Notes under the pieces: generated by a model
The model's database searches: none
Seen by the model: the letters and a program-made list of their open reading frames with translations, nothing else
What the model was told of the DNA's origin: nothing
Part shown: positions 1 to 5,210 of the stretch, in pieces
Numbering within the stretch: position 1 is the first letter of the stretch
How the letters are laid out: each line of letters starts with the position of its first letter
Translations under genes and position numbers: made by a program
Source: Bacteroidales bacterium UBA4284
Lineage (GTDB): Bacteria > Bacteroidota > Bacteroidia > Bacteroidales > UBA932
Direction: 5' to 3'
Length of the DNA stretch: 5,210 bases
Assembly (NCBI GenBank): GCA_002395925.1
Contig: DGVM01000022.1
Location: forward strand, 1 to 5,210

Positions 1-2256
1 TTCCGCGAGGTAGAAGAGGGCGCTGGTGCGGCGGGTTCCGTATGGATAGGTGTCGAGGTACTTCTGCAGCGACGAGGCGGCCTGCACGTAATTGCCGGAC
101 AGGAACACCTGCTCTGCGGTGTCGAAGTAGAGCTGCTCCTTGTCGGAGTCGGACTTGCCGGCCGCAAGGTTGTTGGATTCTATGTATTCCAGATACTTCT
201 CGGGCTGTCCGAGGGTCTGGAAGATGCTTTCTATCGCATAAAGGGCATCCTCGGAATAATCGGAACCGGGCAGCAGGGAGACGACCTCCTTGTAGGCGGC
301 CAGGGCCCCGTTGTAATCGGACATGTTGCGGCAAACCATGCCAATGCCTATGAGGGCCTTGGCCCTGGTTTCGCGGTCGGCGGCGTTGTCGCGCAGCAGC
401 GTAAACGCCTCGAGAGCCTTGGAATTGTCGGAGATGTCCATGTTGGCGCGGCCCAGTTCGTACAGACCTTCTGCGTACATGGGAGTCTGGGGATCGGCAT
501 GCAGCACATACGCAAGCACGTCCGCCTTGGCGTTCTTGTCGCCGGACAGGCCGTAAGAAAGGGCCAGCTGGCTATAGGGATAAATGTCTTCCTTGACGGG
601 GATTTCCTTGATGGCGGCACGGTATGCGGTGATTGCGCCCGCGTAATCCTTGGAGGCGAAATAGCAGTCGCCCCTGCGCACGAACGCATCTTTGCGGCAG
701 GTCTGCCCGCCTTCGCTCAGGTAAATGTCGAACCAGCGTATTGCCTGAGGATACTCCTTGGCCTGCATGTGAGAGTAGGCCGTATTGTACGGCAGGAGTT
801 CGCCTTCGGTCTTGCCGTCAAGCGCCGAGACGTTGTAAAGGTCGGCGAACAGGCGGGCCGCCTCGCCGTAATTCTCGCTGCGGTAAGCAGATTCCGCCTG
901 CCAGTAGCGGGCCATCTGCCCCAGCGGACTGTGCTTGGGAAGGTAGTAAGCGGCGGCGCGGAAGCAAGGGATGGCGTCGGTATAGGAGCCGCTCTCAACG
1001 AGCTGAACGCCACGGAGATAGTAAGCCTTGATGTAATTGTTCTGCTGACCGGGGTCGAGGGCGTCGATCTTGTCGTAAGCCTCTACGGCGCCAGCATAAT
1101 CGCGGTTGTACAGGGATGCGAGGGCCATGTAGCCGTAGATTTCGTCGCCGCGGCGCGAGGTGTTGTAAGTGTCGATGTAACGGCCGAAAGGAGCCGTATC
1201 CTTGTTGAGGTCGAATGCGAGCTTGGCGTAGTTGAACAGGGCGTCCTCCTGCATGACGGGGTTCCATGAAGCCGCAGAAGCATCGCGGAAGGAATTCATG
1301 GCGGCGATGTTGTTGCCTGTATGCAGATATGCGTTGGCCAGCTGGTAATTGGCAATCTGGCCCAGCGAGTCGCTTCGGTCGGTCATCTTGGTGTAGTTGG
1401 CCACCGCGCCCTTGAAGTCATCTACAGCATAGAGGACGGAGCCTGCGTAGAAGTAGTCGGAGCGTCCCATGTTTTCTTTGGAGGTCGCCGCATAATACTC
1501 CTTGGCCTTCTGTTTGTCGCCCTTTACGAGGCATGATTCGGAGATGATGCGTGCAAGGTGCGCCTGCCTCACTCCCGGTTCGTCGGGGAAGATGCGCTCG
1601 CCTTCCGCAATCACGTAGTCGTAGTCCTTCTGCATGAAGTGACAGTCAACCAGATAGAAAGCGGATATGGCGGCAAAACGGGGGTCGGTAGCCGCAAGTT
1701 CGAACCATTTGCGCGCCGTTCCGAAATCCTTTTCGCAGTAGCTCATGTATCCGAGGGCATATCGGGACGGAGCCTTGTAATCCGACATGGGAAGGTCCTC
1801 AACCTCGTAAAAGCAAGGACGCGCCTCGCTGTAAAGGCCGCGGCTGAAGAAGGCATAGCCTTTCTTGAAGGCAAGCTCCTGCCAGGCCGATTCGTCGAGG
1901 TATTTCTTTTCTACGCCGGCAAAGCGTCCGGCGGCCTCGGCGTACCGTCCACGGTCGAACAGCACGAGTGCATATTCGTAATCTATAAGATTGGAAATGC
2001 TGGACTTGCGCCAGTCGCGCTCATAGTCGGCGAGCTTCTGCTCAAAGCCCTCGCTCTGCATCTTTATGGCGCAGAGCAGGGCGTAGCCGTCGCTCATGGG
2101 GTCGCCGGGAATCTTGTCCAGCAGGGTCGCTGCCCTTTCGTACATTCCGTGGTTGTAGAGGTTAACCGCCTCCCGGTAAATCCCGGTGCGCTCGTCGGGC
2201 GCAGCGTAAAGGGCTGCGGAGAGCAGTACGGCGGCCAATAATAGTCTCACTCGCAT
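1..2256 (-). CDS. Long exported tetratricopeptide-repeat (TPR) protein, C-terminus missing (partial)
   Basis: Reading the minus strand from the ATG at 2254-2256 gives 752 codons without a stop, running off the left edge, so the protein is larger than seen here. Residues 1-19 (MRVRLLLAAVLLSAALYAA) form a short basic start plus a hydrophobic stretch, a likely Sec signal peptide cleaved around residues 18-19; there is no lipobox cysteine. The rest is an almost unbroken chain of about 18 helical repeats of 31-40 residues with the TPR pattern (for example A-x-x-L-F-D-R-G-R-Y-A-E-A-A near 96-109, Y-N-R-D-Y-A-G-A-V-E near 383-392, F-A-S-K-D-Y-A-G-A-I near 533-542, Y-L-S-G-N-Y-V-Q-A-A-like near 718-727). 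TPR arrays bind proteins or peptides; no enzymatic domain is visible. A periplasmic or outer-membrane-associated scaffold is inferred from the signal peptide. The start lacks a Shine-Dalgarno sequence and is preceded by an AT-rich leader, as is usual in Bacteroidota. It is divergent from ftsE. The exact family and function are not recognised. Confidence 0.9.
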   Translation of the reverse strand, partial: MRVRLLLAAVLLSAALYAAPDERTGIYREAVNLYNHGMYERAATLLDKIPGDPMSDGYALLCAIKMQSEGFEQKLADYERDWRKSSISNLIDYEYALVLFDRGRYAEAAGRFAGVEKKYLDESAWQELAFKKGYAFFSRGLYSEARPCFYEVEDLPMSDYKAPSRYALGYMSYCEKDFGTARKWFELAATDPRFAAISAFYLVDCHFMQKDYDYVIAEGERIFPDEPGVRQAHLARIISESCLVKGDKQKAKEYYAATSKENMGRSDYFYAGSVLYAVDDFKGAVANYTKMTDRSDSLGQIANYQLANAYLHTGNNIAAMNSFRDASAASWNPVMQEDALFNYAKLAFDLNKDTAPFGRYIDTYNTSRRGDEIYGYMALASLYNRDYAGAVEAYDKIDALDPGQQNNYIKAYYLRGVQLVESGSYTDAIPCFRAAAYYLPKHSPLGQMARYWQAESAYRSENYGEAARLFADLYNVSALDGKTEGELLPYNTAYSHMQAKEYPQAIRWFDIYLSEGGQTCRKDAFVRRGDCYFASKDYAGAITAYRAAIKEIPVKEDIYPYSQLALSYGLSGDKNAKADVLAYVLHADPQTPMYAEGLYELGRANMDISDNSKALEAFTLLRDNAADRETRAKALIGIGMVCRNMSDYNGALAAYKEVVSLLPGSDYSEDALYAIESIFQTLGQPEKYLEYIESNNLAAGKSDSDKEQLYFDTAEQVFLSGNYVQAASSLQKYLDTYPYGTRRTSALFYLAE

Positions 2257-2272
2257 AAAATTACAATTTAAC

Positions 2273-2303
2273 TTACAAATTTACTCAAATTAAGTTATAT
2301 TTG
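2273..2303 (+). promoter_or_regulatory. Promoter of the ftsE-pgm-cdd operon (Bacteroidota sigma-A type)
   Basis: TATATTTG at 2296-2303 matches TAnnTTTG exactly and lies 22 bases before the ftsE ATG, giving a very short leader of roughly 15-20 bases. The -33 region is poor: TTAC at 2273-2276 with a 19-base spacer is the best candidate. AAGGA at 2312-2316, nine bases before the ATG, is a Shine-Dalgarno-like site, which is uncommon in this phylum and absent before the other genes here. The same 11-mer TATATTTGCAG recurs in front of the SRP RNA. Confidence 0.65.
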
Positions 2304-2307
2304 CAGA
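2276..2307 (-). promoter_or_regulatory. Promoter of the TPR gene (Bacteroidota sigma-A type)
   Basis: On the minus strand, TAAATTTG (plus positions 2276-2283) matches the Bacteroidota -7 element TAnnTTTG exactly. Twenty bases upstream lies TCTG (plus 2304-2307), one mismatch from the -33 element TTTG, at the usual 19-21 base spacing. Transcription would start about 15 bases before the TPR gene ATG. The -33 box directly abuts the -7 box of the opposing ftsE promoter. The assignment rests on motif match and position only. Confidence 0.6.
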
Positions 2308-2325
2308 ACATAAGGACAGTTTTTT

Positions 2326-2994
2326 ATGAAAAATGTCATCTTTTTCAAAGATGCTGACATCACCAGCGGCGAAAGCACGGTAGTCTATGGTCTCAACATG
2401 GAAGTCCGGGAGGGCGACGTCGTTTACATCGTAGGCAAAGTCGGCACCGGAAAGACCTCCATCATCCGCACCATCATAGCGGAGAACCCACTCCTCTCCG
2501 GAGAAGGTTCCGTATGCGGTTTCGACCTCGCCGTGATACGTTCCCGCGACATTCCCATGCTCCGCAGGCGCCTCGGAGTGGTATTCCAGGATTTCCAGCT
2601 ACTGCTCGACCGCAACGTCGAGGCCAACCTGGAATTCGTACTCCGCTCCACCGGCTGGAAGGACCGCACCGCCATGGACAAGCGCATCCAGGATGTCCTC
2701 GAGGCTGTAGGAATGCAGACCAAGGCCCACAAGATGCCCCATCAGCTGTCCGGCGGCGAGCAGCAGCGAATAGCGATAGCCAGGGCCATCCTCAACGAGC
2801 CCGAAGTCATAATAGCCGACGAACCCACCGGCAACCTCGACTCCGAAACGGCTACCGGAATACTCGACCTGCTCATGCAGATAAACCGCGACAGGGGGAC
2901 CGCAATAGTCATGGTGACCCACAACCGGAACATCCTGCAGCGCTACCCCGGAAGGGTGTTCGAGACCAAGAACGAAACTTGCACAGAAATATGA
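2326..2994 (+). CDS. ftsE: Cell-division ABC transporter ATPase FtsE
   Basis: This is a 222-residue single ABC ATPase domain, the normal FtsE length. Visible motifs are Walker A GKVGTGKTS (37-45), Q-loop Gln88 within VVFQDFQLLLDRNVEANLEF (85-104; the F-Q-D-F-x-L-L-x-D-R-x-V run is typical of FtsE), signature LSGGEQQR (141-148), Walker B VIIADEP with catalytic Glu166 (161-167), D-loop NLDS (170-173) and switch His199. All catalytic residues are present, so it should be an active ATPase. In the family, FtsE binds the membrane protein FtsX on the cytoplasmic side and ATP hydrolysis controls periplasmic cell-wall hydrolases at the division site. No ftsX lies beside it here. The start is fixed by the AAGGA site nine bases upstream and the promoter just before it. 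Its stop TGA overlaps the next gene's ATG (ATGA, 2991-2994). A related LolD/MacB-type ATPase is the main alternative, but no permease or loop specific to those is seen. Confidence 0.9.
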   Translation: MKNVIFFKDADITSGESTVVYGLNMEVREGDVVYIVGKVGTGKTSIIRTIIAENPLLSGEGSVCGFDLAVIRSRDIPMLRRRLGVVFQDFQLLLDRNVEANLEFVLRSTGWKDRTAMDKRIQDVLEAVGMQTKAHKMPHQLSGGEQQRIAIARAILNEPEVIIADEPTGNLDSETATGILDLLMQINRDRGTAIVMVTHNRNILQRYPGRVFETKNETCTEI

Positions 2995-4664
2995 AAGAAT
3001 ACGAACTCAAAGCCCAGAGCTGGCTCGACTCCGATTTCTTCGACCAGTCCACCAAGATGCAGATCCTCAAACTCCGCTCGGAAGACCCCGCGGGCTTTGA
3101 GGATGCTTTTTACAAGAACCTCGAATTCGGCACCGGAGGCCTGCGCGGAATCATGGGCGTAGGCACCAACCGCATGAACCAGTACACGGTCGGAATGGCC
3201 ACCCAGGGCCTTGCAAACTATATCCTTAGCCATTGTGAAGGCAGCGACCTGCGGGTAGTAATCTCGTTCGACTCCCGCAACGGCAGCAAGGAATTCGCGC
3301 GCATCGCGGCAAAGGTCCTTTCGGCCAACGGCATACATGTCTTCATCTTCGACAACATCCGTCCCACCCCAGAGATGAGCTACGCCGTCCGCCTCAAGGG
3401 CGCCGTGGCAGGCATCATGATCACCGCCTCCCACAATCCCAAGGAATACAACGGCTACAAGGTCTCCTGGTCCGACGGCGGACAGGTGACGTCTCCGGTC
3501 GATAAAGAGATTGTCGCCGAGGTCGCCAAGATCACCGACCCTTCCCAGGTCAAATTCGAAGCCGGGCTGCGCTGCGGCGAAATCGAGGCCATGGGCGCCG
3601 ATGTGGACGAGCAGTATCTCCGTGACCTGCTGTCGCTGCGCCTCCTCCCCGAGCAGGCCGCATCCTTCGGCAAGAAGCTCAAGATAGTTTACACTCCCCT
3701 TCACGGCTGCGGAGTGCGCCTGGTACCGGAAATCCTGCGCCGCGCCGGTTTCGGAGAGGTCATACACGTCCCCGAGCAGGATCTGTCCGACGGCGACTTC
3801 CCTACCGTCGTCTCGCCCAATCCCGAGGAACCCGCCGCTCTCAAGCTCGCCCTCGAAAAGGCTGAGCAGACCGGCGCCGACCTGGTGATCGGCACCGACC
3901 CCGACGCCGACCGAGTCGGCATAGCGGTCCGCGACGACCAGGGCCGCATGGTGCTGCTCAACGGCAACCAGACCGCATCGCTCCTCACGTATTACATCCT
4001 CACCCGCAGGCGCGAACTCGGCACCCTCGGCAGCGGCAAATACGTAGTCAAGACCATCGTCACCACGGAACTCATATCCGACATCTGCCGCAGTTTCGAC
4101 GTCCCCGTTTACAACGTCCTCACCGGCTTCAAGTACATAGCCGCAGTGGTCAAGGAACGCGAGGCCCTCGGAGAGGAATTCGTCTGCGGAGGAGAAGAGA
4201 GCTACGGCTTCAACATCGGGCAGTTCGTACGCGACAAGGACGCCCCCGTCACCTGCATGATGGTGGCCGAGTGCGCCGCCTGGGCAGCATCGAAAGGCCT
4301 TAGCATGTACGGCCTCCTCCAGAAGATATATGCCGAATTCGGCTACCGCAAGGAAGGGCTCGTGAGCCTGGTGCGCAAGGGCATCGAGGGCACCCGCGAG
4401 ATTGCCGCGATAATGGAGCGTCTGCGTACCAATCCGCCCGCGGAGCTCTGCGGCTCCCCCGTCACCAAGGTGGTGGACTATCTCAAGCCCGAGCTCACCG
4501 GGCAGCCTTCGTCAAACGTACTCCAGTTCTTCGACGAGGCCGGCGACGTGGTATCCGTAAGGCCTTCCGGCACCGAGCCGAAGATCAAATTCTACTTCGG
4601 GGCCAAGGGGAACGATGCCGACAGCAAGATTGAGAGTCTCAAGAAACAATTTACAACCATATGA
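2991..4664 (+). CDS. pgm: Phosphohexomutase, PGM2-type phosphoglucomutase / possible phosphopentomutase
   Basis: The 557-residue protein is a full-length alpha-D-phosphohexomutase of the PGM2/PgcA kind (usually about 550-600 residues). Motifs in order: GTGGLRG (47-53) near the N-terminus; the phosphoserine loop TASHNP with catalytic Ser147; the magnesium site DPDADR with Asp303, Asp305 and Asp307; the sugar-binding loop GGEESYGF (400-407); and the C-terminal phosphate-binding loop RPSGTEP (524-530). All four active-site regions are intact. It is cytoplasmic and moves phosphate between C1 and C6 of glucose via a bisphosphate intermediate; some PGM2 members prefer ribose- or deoxyribose-phosphate. 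The reading frame stays open back to 2514, inside ftsE, but the ATG at 2991 gives the family N-terminus (MKEYELKAQSWL) and overlaps the ftsE stop by four bases, so that start was chosen. It overlaps cdd in the same way at its end. No Shine-Dalgarno is visible, so translational coupling is likely. Substrate preference cannot be read from the sequence alone. Confidence 0.93.
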   Translation: MKEYELKAQSWLDSDFFDQSTKMQILKLRSEDPAGFEDAFYKNLEFGTGGLRGIMGVGTNRMNQYTVGMATQGLANYILSHCEGSDLRVVISFDSRNGSKEFARIAAKVLSANGIHVFIFDNIRPTPEMSYAVRLKGAVAGIMITASHNPKEYNGYKVSWSDGGQVTSPVDKEIVAEVAKITDPSQVKFEAGLRCGEIEAMGADVDEQYLRDLLSLRLLPEQAASFGKKLKIVYTPLHGCGVRLVPEILRRAGFGEVIHVPEQDLSDGDFPTVVSPNPEEPAALKLALEKAEQTGADLVIGTDPDADRVGIAVRDDQGRMVLLNGNQTASLLTYYILTRRRELGTLGSGKYVVKTIVTTELISDICRSFDVPVYNVLTGFKYIAAVVKEREALGEEFVCGGEESYGFNIGQFVRDKDAPVTCMMVAECAAWAASKGLSMYGLLQKIYAEFGYRKEGLVSLVRKGIEGTREIAAIMERLRTNPPAELCGSPVTKVVDYLKPELTGQPSSNVLQFFDEAGDVVSVRPSGTEPKIKFYFGAKGNDADSKIESLKKQFTTI

Positions 4665-5134
4665 TAAATAAACACATAACCATAGACTTCGAGGAGTTCG
4701 ACAGCCTCGCCGAACTCAGCCCCTCCGACCGCGAACTCGCCATGGCCGCGATCGACGGCATGAGAGGGTCGTACGCTCCGTATTCCCACTTCAACGTGGG
4801 CGCGGCAGTCCGCCTTTCAAACGGCGAAATCATGAGCGGAGCAAACCAGGAAAACGCAGCCTTCCCCTCCGGTCTGTGCGCAGAAAGGACGGCTCTGTTT
4901 GCAGCCGGGGCCAAATACCCCGACAAGGAAATGCAGAGCATAGCCATCTGCGGCGGGCTTTACGGAAAGCTTACGGAAGAGCCGGCAACTCCATGCGGTG
5001 CATGTCGTCAGGTCATGGCCCAGTACCAGGCCAAAAGCGGCAAACCCATGAGCGTAATCATGGTCGGAGCAAAAAAAATCTGGAAATTCGGCAAAGTAGA
5101 TGACATTCTTCCGCTGATTTTCGACAGTATCTGA
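4661..5134 (+). CDS. cdd: Cytidine deaminase (zinc-dependent, homotetrameric type)
   Basis: This 157-residue protein has every cytidine deaminase hallmark: YAPYSHFNVGAAV (38-50), the substrate-binding N-x-E-N (Asn62, Glu64, Asn65), CAERTA (73-78) with zinc ligand Cys73 and proton-shuttling Glu75, and PCGACRQV (111-118) with zinc ligands Cys112 and Cys115. Three cysteine ligands and a length well under 200 residues indicate the small tetrameric class rather than the dimeric E. coli class. It hydrolyses cytidine and deoxycytidine to uridine and deoxyuridine in the cytoplasm, for pyrimidine salvage. The first 20 or so residues (MINKHITIDFEEFDSLAELS) extend beyond the minimal domain, but the start is supported by its ATGA overlap with the preceding mutase stop (4661-4664). 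There is no Shine-Dalgarno, so expression probably depends on coupling to the upstream gene. It is the last gene of the operon; the SRP RNA promoter begins within its last codons. Confidence 0.95.
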   Translation: MINKHITIDFEEFDSLAELSPSDRELAMAAIDGMRGSYAPYSHFNVGAAVRLSNGEIMSGANQENAAFPSGLCAERTALFAAGAKYPDKEMQSIAICGGLYGKLTEEPATPCGACRQVMAQYQAKSGKPMSVIMVGAKKIWKFGKVDDILPLIFDSI

Positions 5135-5150
5135 TTTTTTTGTATATTTG
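5119..5150 (+). promoter_or_regulatory. Promoter of the SRP RNA gene
   Basis: TATATTTG at 5143-5150 is a perfect TAnnTTTG element, and TTTC at 5119-5122 is one mismatch from the -33 TTTG with a 20-base spacer. The -33 box lies inside the last codons of cdd. The element is followed by CAG, making the same TATATTTGCAG found before ftsE. A run of seven T at 5135-5141 fills the spacer. Position just upstream of a recognisable RNA gene supports the call. Confidence 0.7.
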
Positions 5151-5154
5151 CAGT

Positions 5155-5210
5155 CGGGAAAGTCCTGTACGACCAGCTCCCTCAAAATTCCCCCAGGACC
5201 GGAAGGTAGC
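5155..5210 (+). ncRNA. ffs: Signal recognition particle RNA, small bacterial (4.5S) type, 3' half missing (partial)
   Basis: The last bases contain the SRP RNA domain IV apical core: CCAGGACCGGAAGGTAGC at about 5193-5210, with the GGAA tetraloop (5201-5204) closed by ACC/GGT. E. coli 4.5S RNA has CAGGTCCGGAAGGAAGC here; the outer loop-closing pair is U-A there and A-U here, a compensatory swap that keeps the helix. The preceding stretch is the 5' strand of the hairpin, whose partner lies beyond the window. The RNA pairs with Ffh to target membrane and secreted proteins to FtsY and the Sec translocon. The 5' end is estimated from the promoter at 5143-5150 and could be off by several bases. By the family's usual length of about 100 nt, roughly half is seen. 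Confidence 0.88.

Noticed and set aside
499..2241. Long plus-strand open frames at 499-1269 and 1558-2241 (256 and 227 codons)
   Set aside because: They lie antisense to the continuous 752-codon TPR frame, whose translation shows regular repeats throughout. Their own translations show no recognisable motif and look like shadows caused by GC-rich codon use.
1..2256. TPR array as DNA-level tandem repeats
   Set aside because: The repeat units match only as a protein pattern; their nucleotide sequences are diverged, so there is no true DNA repeat array.
2514..2990. 159-codon upstream extension of the mutase frame, which would give a 716-residue fusion
   Set aside because: The extension overlaps the conserved ABC motifs of ftsE in another frame and is rich in Arg, Pro and Gln. 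The family N-terminus begins at the ATG at 2991.
2943..3767. 274-codon minus-strand open frame opposite the mutase
   Set aside because: The plus strand here encodes an intact phosphohexomutase with all active-site motifs; the antisense translation has none.
5135..5141. Run of seven T after the cdd stop as an intrinsic terminator
   Set aside because: I see no stable GC-rich hairpin immediately before it, and the run sits inside the spacer of the SRP RNA promoter. Read-through from cdd into the SRP RNA is possible.
1..5210. CRISPR array, insertion sequence, tRNA, phage or defence genes
   Set aside because: I saw no direct-repeat and spacer pattern, terminal inverted repeats, transposase motif or tRNA-like fold. 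The window is nearly filled by ordinary chromosomal genes.

Overview
The window looks like chromosomal DNA from a Bacteroidota bacterium, probably Bacteroidales. Three things point there. Intergenic regions carry the phylum's sigma-A promoter element TAnnTTTG (TATATTTGCAG occurs twice, once before ftsE and once before an RNA gene). Most starts lack a Shine-Dalgarno sequence. The partial RNA at the right edge has the small SRP RNA apical core in a form that matches my recollection of Bacteroides. The coding DNA is fairly GC-rich while the two intergenic regions are AT-rich. This is a core-genome neighbourhood: I see no mobile element, CRISPR array, tRNA, rRNA or phage gene.

Layout. Positions 1-2256 (minus strand) hold the first 752 codons of a long exported tetratricopeptide-repeat (TPR) protein whose C-terminus lies beyond the left edge. 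A 69-bp AT-rich divergent intergenic region (2257-2325) carries two back-to-back, interlocking promoters. On the plus strand follow three tightly packed genes: ftsE (cell-division ABC ATPase, 2326-2994), a PGM2-type phosphohexomutase (2991-4664) and cytidine deaminase cdd (4661-5134). Both gene junctions are 4-base ATGA stop/start overlaps, so the three are almost certainly one translationally coupled operon. Just after cdd, a promoter at about 5119-5150 leads into the 5' half of the signal recognition particle RNA (ffs, about 5155 onwards), which is cut by the right edge.

How the genes fit together. The mutase and cytidine deaminase make a plausible pyrimidine-nucleoside salvage pair: deamination of cytidine to uridine, then, after a phosphorylase encoded elsewhere, interconversion of ribose-1-phosphate and ribose-5-phosphate if the mutase has phosphopentomutase activity. 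FtsE has no FtsX beside it; instead it is divergent from an exported TPR protein. The most interesting points are the orphan ftsE in a metabolic operon, the possible phosphopentomutase role, the interlocked divergent promoters, and the SRP RNA at the edge. I found no convincing evidence of a wholly new system.
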